DNA of 64,000 nt from Ruminococcus sp. AF46-10NS (GTDB lineage: Bacteria > Bacillota > Clostridia > Lachnospirales > Lachnospiraceae): assembly GCF_003474435.1 (NCBI RefSeq), contig NZ_QRNF01000016.1:7933-71932 (forward strand), written 5' to 3'. How positions within the stretch are numbered: position 1 is the stretch's first letter; every line of letters begins with the position of its first letter. The position numbers and the translations under genes were made by a program. Below are positions 28,126-36,180 of the stretch, one piece after another. The notes beneath the pieces were generated by a model. The model was given only the letters and a program-made list of their open reading frames with translations. It was not told the origin of the DNA and ran no database searches.

Positions 28126-29561
28126 ATGAAAAGAACAAAGATCATCTGTACACTTGGACCTTCCAGCAACAACAGGGAGACTCTGAAAGCTCTTATGGAG
28201 AATGGAATGGATATTGCCAGATTCAACTTTTCCCATGGAGATCATGAGGAGCAGAAGGGCCGTGTGGACATGATCAAAGAGCTTCGTGAGGAGCTTGATA
28301 TACCTATAGCCATGCTTCTTGATACAAAAGGACCTGAGATCCGTACCAGACTTTTAAAGGACGGACAGAAGGTAAAACTGGAAGCAGGAAAACAGTTTGT
28401 ACTTGGAATTGGTGATTTTGAAGGTGACGACAAGAAAGTTGCCATCACATATGAGACACTTTACAAAGATGTAAAACCAGGAAACAGAATTCTTATTGAT
28501 GATGGTCTGATCGAGCTGGAAGTTAAAAAAATCAAGGGAACAGATATCATCTGCAGCATCTTAAACGGTGGAGAGCTGGGAGAGAAGAAGGGTGTAAATG
28601 TTCCTTATGTAAAGGTTAATCTTCCGGGAATCACAGAGCAGGATAAAAAGGATATCCTTTTTGGTATCGAACAGAAATTTGATTTTATCGCAGCATCTTT
28701 CGTCCGTTCCGCTGAGGTGATCCGTGAGATCCGTAAGCTTCTGAATGATAACGGTGGACAGGATATCGGCATTATCGCAAAGATCGAGAATGCAGAAGGT
28801 GTAGAGAACATTGATTCTATCATCGAGCTTCTGACGGAATCATGGTTGCCCGTGGAGATCTTGGAGTTGAGATTCCGGCAAGCCAGGTACCGCATATCCA
28901 GAAAGAGATTATCCGTAAATGCAATGATCATTATACACCGGTTATCACAGCAACACAGATGCTGGATTCCATGATCCGTAATCCTCGTCCGACACGTGCT
29001 GAGGTAGCTGATGTTGCCAATGCGATCTATGACGGAACAGATGCGATCATGCTTTCCGGAGAGACAGCAGCCGGTAAATATCCTATTGATGCGCTCCACA
29101 TGATGGCAGAGATCGCAGAGATGACAGAGCCGCATCTGGATTACAAAGTGTTTATTGAGCATCGTTCCATGGATGGAAGAGAGAAGATTTCCAGTGCAGT
29201 AGCACTTGCGGCAGTACGTACTGCAAAGAACCTGAAGGCCAATGCCATTGTAACACCGACTATGAGTGGAAATACAGCAAGACTGATTTCTAATTTCCGT
29301 CCGAAGGTTCCAATCTATGCGATCACGCCGAACTCAACCATCCAGCATAAGCTTCAGCTGATCTGGGGCGTAACACCTCTGAAGGGATATCAGAGAGATA
29401 CCACGGACCATATCATGTCTCAGGCTATGAATGTTGTCCGCAGCCGTCATCTGATCCATAAAGGCGACCTTGTTGTATTCACAGCGGGAGACCCTGCAAC
29501 AAACATGACAAACGGTCATGGTGCAGTCACAAATATGATGCACGTGATCGAGGCAGAATAA
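28126..29561 (+). CDS. pyk: Pyruvate kinase (frameshifted)
   Basis: Pyruvate kinase makes pyruvate and ATP from PEP and ADP. The N-part shows ARFNFSHGDHEEQKGR, LLDTKGPEIRTR and IIAKIENAEGVENID; the C-part shows MVARGDLGVEIPASQVPHIQ, TATQMLDSMIRNPRPTRAE and the allosteric C-domain. The frame breaks near 28829-28830: CTTCTGACGG should read CTTTCTGACGG (L-S-D-G). One missing T splits the gene, and the second part cannot start on its own in any sensible place. Restored length is about 478 aa, without an extra PEP-utiliser domain. The ATG follows AGGGAGGAT. A sequencing error is the likely cause. Confidence 0.92.
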
Positions 29562-29617
29562 TGTTACTGTTCTGCAATTGCAGACAGTGAGCAAACGAAA
29601 CAGGAGATGCAGTTATT

Positions 29618-30907
29618 ATGAAAAAAGTACCATTTGTGACACTTGAGAAACTGAATGAGATTACTGAGAAATATCCGACACCTTTTCATCTCTATGACGA
29701 GAAGGGAATTCGCGAGAATGCAAAAGCTCTTAAAGAAGCTTTCGCCTGGAACAAAGGATTCAAGGAGTTTTTTGCAGTAAAGGCAACACCGAACCCGTAT
29801 CTTATCAATATTCTTCAGGAGTATGGCTGTGGCTGTGACTGCTCCTCTGCAACAGAGCTTATGATGGCCAAAGCTGTAGGGTGTAAAAAAGGTGACATCA
29901 TGTTCTCCTCCAACGATACACCGGAGAAAGAGTTCAAATATGCAGATGAGATCGGCGGTATCATCAACCTTGATGATATTACACATATTGAGAGTGTAGA
30001 GCGCGCTCTTGGAAAAATCCCGGAAGTGATCAGCTGCCGTTATAATCCGGGTGGAGTATTCAAGATCAGCAATGGTATCATGGATAATCCAGGAGATGCC
30101 AAGTATGGTATGACTACAGAGCAGATTTTTGACGCTTTCCGTATCCTGAAATCAAAGGGAGCGAAAGAATTCGGTATCCATGCATTCCTTGCCAGCAATA
30201 CGGTAACTAATGATTACTATCCGATGCTTGCTAAAGTGATGTTCGAGCTTGCTGTAAAACTTCAGAAAGAAACAGGTGCACATATTAAGTTCATCAACCT
30301 TTCCGGTGGAATCGGAATTCCTTATAAACCGGATCAGGAGCCAAATGATATCCGTGTGATCGGCGAAGGTGTCCGCAAGGTTTATGAAGAGGTACTTGTT
30401 CCGGAAGGAATGGGCGATGTGGCAATCTATACAGAACTTGGACGTTTCATGATGGGACCGTATGGCTGCCTTGTTACAGAAGCAATCCATGAGAAACACA
30501 CACATAAAGAATACATAGGTGTAGACGCCTGCGCAGTAAACCTGATGCGTCCGGCTATGTACGGAGCTTATCATCATATTACAGTTATGGGCAAGGAGAA
30601 CGAGCCATGTGACCATAAATATGATGTAACAGGATCTCTCTGCGAGAACAATGATAAATTCGCCATTGACCGTATGCTTCCGAAGATTGATATGGGAGAT
30701 CTCCTTGTGATCCATGATACAGGTGCTCATGGTTTTGCAATGGGATATAACTACAATGGTAAACTGAAGTCTGCTGAAATTCTTCTTCATGAGGATGGAA
30801 GCTTCGAGATGATCCGCCGCGCTGAGACACCGAGAGATTATTTTGCAACATTTGACTGCTTCCCTGTTTTTGAAAAACTTCTCCAGGACGAAGATGAGCT
30901 GAAATAA
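29618..30907 (+). CDS. lysA: Diaminopimelate decarboxylase
   Basis: LysA decarboxylates meso-diaminopimelate to L-lysine with PLP. The PLP lysine in EFFAVKATPNPYLI (about residue 52), CGCDCSSATELMMA, the glycine-rich FINLSGGIGIPY (about 225-236) and YTELGRFMMGPYG fit fold-type III decarboxylases. The specificity segment appears as CLVTEAIHEKH, VDACAVNLMRPAMYGAYHHI and SLCENNDKFA. It is 429 aa, typical. An AGGAGATG site precedes the ATG. It lies 56 bases after pyk, and no lysine riboswitch fits in that gap. Confidence 0.9.
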   Translation: MKKVPFVTLEKLNEITEKYPTPFHLYDEKGIRENAKALKEAFAWNKGFKEFFAVKATPNPYLINILQEYGCGCDCSSATELMMAKAVGCKKGDIMFSSNDTPEKEFKYADEIGGIINLDDITHIESVERALGKIPEVISCRYNPGGVFKISNGIMDNPGDAKYGMTTEQIFDAFRILKSKGAKEFGIHAFLASNTVTNDYYPMLAKVMFELAVKLQKETGAHIKFINLSGGIGIPYKPDQEPNDIRVIGEGVRKVYEEVLVPEGMGDVAIYTELGRFMMGPYGCLVTEAIHEKHTHKEYIGVDACAVNLMRPAMYGAYHHITVMGKENEPCDHKYDVTGSLCENNDKFAIDRMLPKIDMGDLLVIHDTGAHGFAMGYNYNGKLKSAEILLHEDGSFEMIRRAETPRDYFATFDCFPVFEKLLQDEDELK

Positions 30908-30937
30908 TATATAATTATACGATACGAAAGTATGAAA

Positions 30938-30986
30938 AAGACCGTCTGTGCATATGGTTAATTATGCGTGGACGGTCTTTTTTGCT
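30938..30986. terminator. Bidirectional terminator between lysA and a MATE gene
   Basis: AAGACCGTC (30938-30946) pairs with GACGGTCTT (30971-30979), followed by TTTTT and preceded by AAAA. It serves convergent lysA and the MATE exporter. Confidence 0.8.
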
Positions 30987-31000
30987 GCATGGAAAAATAT

Positions 31001-32377
31001 TTATGAGTTCTGGCTGCCTGACATTTCGGCCAGTGCTTTCCGGAATTCGAAGAAGAACAGGATTGCAGTAAATGCAACTGCCAGGATATCTGCCACCGGT
31101 TCTGCCATATAAACGGCATTTGTCTGATTGCCACGGAAAATATGGGGCAGAATATAGATCAGCGGGATGACCAGCACAAATTTACGGACAATGGCCACGA
31201 TAATGGAATCTTTGGCTCTGCCAAGAGAGATGAAGGTCATCTGGCACGCAATCTGGACTCCGAATATAAATACTACAGCCATGTAGATACGGAGAGATGT
31301 TTTTGTAAAGGCAAGCAGTGTACTGTCTGAAGTGAACATTCCGGCGAAAATCTGAGGGAAGATCATGATGATCATCCAAAGGATTACAGAATAGATGACG
31401 CTTGTTTTCAGCAGGAGCTTAAAAGTGGAACGTACACGTTTCTCATTGCGGGCGCCGTAATTATAGCTGATGATGGGCTGTGCGCCCTGTCCCAGTCCCT
31501 GAAGGGGAAGCATGGCAAACTGCATAACACTGGTAAGGATCGTCATAGCACCGACTGCAACATCTCCACCGTATTTCAGAAGAGAAGAGTTGTAGCAGAC
31601 AGAGATAACACTTTCACTGAGCTGCATGACGAAAAGAGAAGAACCCAGAGCCATACATGGCAAAAGGATCTCTGGTTTCAGTTTCATGGTACTTCTTCGA
31701 AGACGCAGAAATGTCTTTTTTCCAAAAAGGAAAGAAAGTACCCAGATGCAGGAAAGTGCCTGGGAGATTACAGTCGCAAAAGCCGCACCACGGACACCCA
31801 TATGGAAACCGAAGATGAATACAGGATCCAGGATGATGTTGGTGACTGCGCCGATGAGCACAGAGAGCATTCCTGTTTTTGCGAAGCCCTGGGCAGTAAT
31901 GAAATTGTTCATGCCAAGCGTCAGCTGTACAAAAATAGTTCCGAGCGCATAAATGTTCATATATCCTACTGCGTAATCAATCGTATTGGTACTTGCGCCG
32001 AAAGCCAGAAGAAAGCTGCGGTTTCCAAGAAGCAGGATCATGGTCAGCATTACGGAGATGATGATCTGCATGGTGAAGCAGTTTCCCAGGGTACGTTCAG
32101 CTTTATCGGTATCATTTTTTCCCATAAATATGCTGGCTCGAGGGGCACCGCCGTTTCCGACAAGAGCAGCAAAGGCAGACACTACCATGATCAGCGGCAT
32201 GCAGACACCGACACCAGTGAGTGCCAGTGCGCCATCACCGGGAATGTGTCCTATGTAGATGCGGTCAACAATGTTATAAAGCATGTTGATCAGCTGTGCA
32301 GCTACGGTAGGAAGTGCCAGGCGCAGAAGCAGGCGGCCAATGGGTTCAGTACCTAAAAAACTTTTGTCTTTTTCCAT
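31001..32377 (-). CDS. MATE family multidrug/cation antiporter
   Basis: This inner-membrane exporter of 458 aa has about 12 hydrophobic segments in two related halves. The start LGTEPIGRLLLRLALPTVAA and LINMLYNIVDRIYIGHIPGD is typical of the MepA/DinF side of the MATE family, as is QGAQPIISYNYGARNEKRV (about residues 270-288). Substrates such as drugs or organic cations exchanged for Na+ or H+ are known for the family but cannot be assigned here. The ATG at 32377 follows AAAGGA. A second MATE gene at 51656 is only distantly similar. Confidence 0.88.
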   Translation of the reverse strand: MEKDKSFLGTEPIGRLLLRLALPTVAAQLINMLYNIVDRIYIGHIPGDGALALTGVGVCMPLIMVVSAFAALVGNGGAPRASIFMGKNDTDKAERTLGNCFTMQIIISVMLTMILLLGNRSFLLAFGASTNTIDYAVGYMNIYALGTIFVQLTLGMNNFITAQGFAKTGMLSVLIGAVTNIILDPVFIFGFHMGVRGAAFATVISQALSCIWVLSFLFGKKTFLRLRRSTMKLKPEILLPCMALGSSLFVMQLSESVISVCYNSSLLKYGGDVAVGAMTILTSVMQFAMLPLQGLGQGAQPIISYNYGARNEKRVRSTFKLLLKTSVIYSVILWMIIMIFPQIFAGMFTSDSTLLAFTKTSLRIYMAVVFIFGVQIACQMTFISLGRAKDSIIVAIVRKFVLVIPLIYILPHIFRGNQTNAVYMAEPVADILAVAFTAILFFFEFRKALAEMSGSQNS

Positions 32378-32424
32378 TCATTTCAGTCCTTTCGTGAAAT
32401 TGCTACAGTTAACTTTTATATAAC

Positions 32425-32451
32425 AAAAACCTGACAGATCACTCCGTCAGG
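32425..32451 (-). terminator. Terminator after tRNA-Leu
   Basis: On the minus strand CCTGAC-N10-GTCAGG is followed by TTTTTG. It lies about 12 bases beyond the tRNA 3' end and before the MATE gene. Confidence 0.75.
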
Positions 32452-32463
32452 TTTTCCTGATAA

Positions 32464-32545
32464 TGCCGCTGGCCGGACTCGAACCGGCACGGATTGCTCC
32501 GCTTGATTTTGAGTCAAGTGCGTCTGCCAATTCCGCCACAGCGGC
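32464..32545 (-). tRNA. tRNA-Leu (CAA)
   Basis: The minus strand folds into a full cloverleaf: acceptor GCCGCTG/CAGCGGC, anticodon arm CTTGA-CTCAAAA-TCAAG with anticodon CAA (reads UUG), a variable arm of the class II type, and a T arm with GGTTCGAGTCC. It is 82 bases long with discriminator A. The CCA end is not encoded. A TATAAT lies just upstream on the minus strand (32556-32561). Confidence 0.95.
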
Positions 32546-32663
32546 ATAACCATTTATTATAATATCATAGAAACAATGGGAATGCAAGGGATTTTTTTGA
32601 AATTGCGATAATATATGCAAAAATTTCAAATTCTAAAAAGTTTATGAAATCGAAGCGTTCTCC

Positions 32664-32712
32664 TTGAAATAGACTGAAAAAAGTGGTACAGTGTCTTACA
32701 AAGCTGTACCAC
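32664..32712 (+). promoter_or_regulatory. ftsH promoter overlapped by a 9-bp inverted repeat (candidate operator)
   Basis: TTGAAA (32664-32669) and TACAGT (32687-32692) are 17 bases apart. The inverted repeat GTGGTACAG (32683-32691) / CTGTACCAC (32704-32712) covers the -10 and the expected start site, as a repressor operator would. It could also form a hairpin at the transcript 5' end. Confidence 0.45.
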
Positions 32713-32766
32713 TTGATATAGCACTGTGGATATAGCAATATACTATAAGATAACGGAGGAGACTAC

Positions 32767-34640
32767 ATGAATCTGAATTCCAAAAAACCAGAGAAGCGGC
32801 CTTTGTATGTATATTACATCATTGCGGTTGTGATCATTATTCTGCTCAATGTTTTTGCTCTTCCTGCCATTTCAGAGAGAAGTGTGAAGCAAACGGATTA
32901 CACTACCTTTCTGAAAGCTGTAGACAGAGGAAAAGTATATGAAGCAACCATTAATTCCGATTACATTTACTATACTATGAAGGTAGATGGAAATGATGTT
33001 TACTGTAAGACGGTATCCGTAGATGATAAGGATCTTGTTTCACATCTTTATGATGCTGGTGTAAGCATTGAGGGAACAGCGCCGCAGAGACAATCACTGC
33101 TTTTGTCACTGATCGCAGGTTATATTCTCCCGATTGCTGTTTTATTCTTCTTGGACGCTGGCTCAGCAAGAAGATGATGAGTTCCATGGGTAACGGTGGT
33201 CCGGGAGGCATGATGTCTTTTGGAAAGAGCAATGCCAAAGTCTATGTGAAGTCCTCCACAGGAATTAAATTTTCCGATGTGGCAGGAGAAGACGAGGCTA
33301 AGGAGCTTCTTTCAGAGATCGTAGATTTCCTGCACAATCCGCAGAAATACAGAGAGATCGGTGCATCCATGCCAAAAGGAGCACTTCTTGTAGGCCCTCC
33401 GGGAACTGGTAAAACACTTCTTGCCAAGGCTGTTGCCGGTGAGGCGGAGGTTCCGTTTTTCTCCATCTCAGGTTCTGAGTTTGTGGAGATGTTTGTTGGT
33501 ATGGGTGCTGCCAAGGTCCGTGACCTCTTTAAACAGGCTAATGAGAAAGCTCCCTGTATTGTGTTTATCGATGAGATCGATACGATTGGTAAGAAACGTG
33601 ACGGCGCGGGAATGGGCGGTGGAAATGATGAGCGTGAGCAGACACTGAACCAGCTGCTTACAGAGATGGATGGTTTTGACGGTTCCAAGGGTGTTGTGAT
33701 CCTGGCTGCTACCAACAGACCGGATTCCCTTGATCCTGCACTTCTCCGTCCGGGACGCTTTGACAGAAGAATTCCGGTTGAACTTCCGGATCTTCAGGGT
33801 CGTGAAGAGATCCTGAAGGTTCATGCCAAGAAGATCAAGATAGCAGACAGTGTCCGTTTTGATGAGATCGCCAAGGCAGCAGTTGGTGCTTCTGGTGCCG
33901 AGCTTGCCAATATTGTCAACGAGGCCGCACTTCGTGCAGTCCGTGATGGACGTAAATTTGCCACACAGGCAGATTTTGAGGAGAGTATTGAGGTCGTTAT
34001 CGCAGGATATCAGAAGAAGAACCGTGTACTTTCCAATAAGGAGAAACTGATCGTATCTTATCATGAGGTTGGTCATGCCCTGGTTGCTGCCAAGCAGACG
34101 GATTCTGCGCCTGTCCATAAGATCACTATTATTCCTCGTACTTCCGGTGCACTTGGATATACCATGCAGGTGGATGAGCAGGAGCACTTCCTGATGACCA
34201 AGGAAGAACTGGAGAATAAGATCGCTACGTTTACTGGTGGACGTGCTGCAGAGGAGCTGATCTTCCATTCTATTACAACAGGAGCATCCAATGATATTGA
34301 GCAGGCGACCAAGCTTGCGAGAGCGATGATCAGCCGTTATGGTATGAGTGACGAGTTTGATATGGTTGCTATGGAGAATGTAAGCAATCAGTATCTGGGC
34401 GGTGATGCAAGCCTGACCTGTTCTTTTGAGACACAGACACTTCTGGATAAAAAGGTTGTGGATGTTGTTCGGAAGCAACATGAGAAGGCTACGAAGATCC
34501 TTACGGATAATATTGGTAAACTTCATGAGATCGCCAAGTATCTTTATGAGCATGAGACGATCACAGGAGAGGAGTTTATGAAGATCCTTGAGGATAAACC
34601 GATGGAGATCGAAACTCCACAGGAGAATACAGAAGCATAA
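32767..34640 (+). CDS. ftsH: ATP-dependent zinc metalloprotease FtsH (frameshifted)
   Basis: FtsH is a membrane-anchored AAA+ protease that degrades misfolded and regulatory proteins. TM1 (about residues 15-37), an outer domain and TM2 (about 112-130) precede Walker A GPPGTGKT, Walker [10 protein letters not shown], the [22 protein letters not shown] and the zinc motif HEVGHAL (usually HEAGH; the alanine is valine here). The frame breaks after TM2 at the GG of 33153-33154; restoring a G gives [19 protein letters not shown] and joins both parts into about 625 aa. AACGGAGGAG precedes the ATG. FtsH is conserved, so an assembly error is the likely cause. Confidence 0.93.
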
Positions 34641-34673
34641 TTATCAGTTACAGAAAAAAACAGCAATAAAAAA

Positions 34674-34728
34674 AGTTCGGAGCCGGATGGCAGAAAAGAA
34701 GTGCCATCCGTATACCGGACTTTTTTTA
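34674..34728. terminator. Bidirectional terminator between ftsH and degV
   Basis: CGGATGGCA (34684-34692) pairs with TGCCATCCG (34702-34710), with outer AGTTCGG/CCGGACT pairing and T7 on the right and A7 on the left. It sits between the two convergent genes. Confidence 0.8.
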
Positions 34729-34760
34729 TTATAATATATATCTGTCTGCAAATTTATAAT

Positions 34761-35630
34761 TTACCAGATTTCAGGATGTACCTTAGAGCAGGTGAGCGCC
34801 AGGGAACCTGGTCCGATGTGGCAGGAGACGCTTAAGGAAAGAGGAAAGATATTGATTTCACCGATATTCGGAAAATTGGCAAGAGTTTCTTTTCTGAATT
34901 CCTCGGCAGCGGCAAGGTTGTGAGAGTGGATCACGTCCAGGTTGATCTTTTCACCGAAACGGTTGGCAATATCGTCTCTGATAGCTTTGGTCATGGTGTT
35001 TTTGGCCTGGATCATGGTGCGGGCTTTGGAGAAGGCATCCAGCTTTTCCCCCTGGATCTGAAGTACTGGTTTCAGACGGAGCATAGTTCCGATTGCTGCG
35101 GCAGCAGGGGTGATACGACCGCCCTGTTTGAGAAATTTCAGAGTTGCTACTGTGATGTAGATACTGGAATCAAAGCGGGTTTCTTCCAGCCAGTCACCGA
35201 TCTCGGATGCTGAGAGGCCGTTCTTCGCCTGCTGGATGGCTTCGATGGCAGAGTAGCGTAAAGTTCCGGAAATTCGCTGATTGTTTACCACACGTACACG
35301 TCCGTCATAATCTTCAGAGAGCATCTTTGCTGTCTGCATGGAGCTGGAAAGTCCGCTTGACATGGGGATATGTACGATCTCATCATAATCTTTCAGAAGT
35401 TTATCCCAGAAATTTGTGACAGATTCCGGAGTCGGCTGTGAGGTGGAAACACGGCATCCCGGATTCTGCTCCAGGTACTGGAAAAAATCTGCCTGATTCA
35501 TATCAATATCTTCCAGATATTCTTTATCATCTATAAAAAATGGCATGGGAAGCATGTGAACTCCAAGTTCACGGGCCTGTGCCGGTGACATACCGCAGTT
35601 GCTGTCTGTAACAATGGCAATGGATCTCAT
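34761..35630 (-). CDS. DegV family fatty-acid-binding protein
   Basis: DegV/FakB-type proteins bind a fatty acid and can present it to the FakA kinase for phosphorylation. IAIVTDSNCGMSPAQARE (residues about 4-21), VSTSQPTPESVTNFWDKLL, the ligand-site HIPMSSGLSSSMQTAKM and KFLKQGGRITPAAAAIG fit the family. I chose the ATG at 35630 behind AGGAGG, giving 289 aa; the upstream in-frame extension is not family-like. It is monocistronic on the minus strand. No fakA kinase gene is present in the window. Confidence 0.88.
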   Translation of the reverse strand: MRSIAIVTDSNCGMSPAQARELGVHMLPMPFFIDDKEYLEDIDMNQADFFQYLEQNPGCRVSTSQPTPESVTNFWDKLLKDYDEIVHIPMSSGLSSSMQTAKMLSEDYDGRVRVVNNQRISGTLRYSAIEAIQQAKNGLSASEIGDWLEETRFDSSIYITVATLKFLKQGGRITPAAAAIGTMLRLKPVLQIQGEKLDAFSKARTMIQAKNTMTKAIRDDIANRFGEKINLDVIHSHNLAAAEEFRKETLANFPNIGEINIFPLSLSVSCHIGPGSLALTCSKVHPEIW

Positions 35631-35831
35631 AATCGTAATCCTCCTTGTTGAAATGTTTTGTGATATGGACAGATGACAGAAGCGATTTCTGTCCGTTTGC
35701 TGTTTAAGTATACCACAGGAAACCACCCTTGTCATTCGCAGTTTAATTCGCTATAATGATAAACAATGTTACCGGTCACGAAGTGAACAGCAACGAATCA
35801 ATTACAAGAAGTAATAAAGAGAGGAAAACAA

Positions 35832-36178
35832 ATGAACTGTCGTATTGCAGAGGGAATGGTGAACAAATATATCAATCATACGCTGTCTGTCAATGATCTG
35901 GAGGAGTTTCTGGAACATATTGAGAACTGTTCCTCCTGCTATGATGAACTTGCTACGTATTTCATTGTGCACAAAGCTATGGAGCAGCTGGATGAGAAGC
36001 AGGAAGATTCGGTACTGGATTTCAGGGAACTTCTGGAGGAAGACATCCGGAAATCCAGAAGATACATCCGCAAAAAGAAATTCACAGGGCAGTCGCAGCA
36101 GTTGCGGTCTGTGCCCTGATCGCTGTGCTTGTGGTTTTTCTCTTTTTCGTGATCCTGGAAATTAAGGAGGGAATTTAA
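35832..36178 (+). CDS. Zinc-finger anti-sigma-like membrane protein (frameshifted)
   Basis: The N-terminal 45 residues include HIENCSSCYDEL, a zf-HC2/ZAS-like zinc motif as in anti-sigma factors. As it stands, the frame ends at 36119. Adding one A in the A-runs at 36072-36080 opens a continuation with a strongly hydrophobic helix (VCALIAVLVVFLFFVILEI) ending KEGI and a TAA at 36176-36178. The restored 115-residue protein is thus a single-pass membrane protein with a cytoplasmic zinc domain. The polA start is two bases further on. No sigma-factor gene is adjacent, so its partner is unknown; it could also be an unrelated small zinc protein. Confidence 0.6.
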
Positions 36179-36180
36179 CT

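Noticed and set aside
28842-29561. A separate gene for the second half of pyruvate kinase
   Set aside because: It begins mid-domain at MVARGDLG without a ribosome site; one missing base explains the split.
29562-29617. Lysine riboswitch before lysA
   Set aside because: Only 56 bases separate pyk and lysA, too short for the roughly 170-base aptamer.
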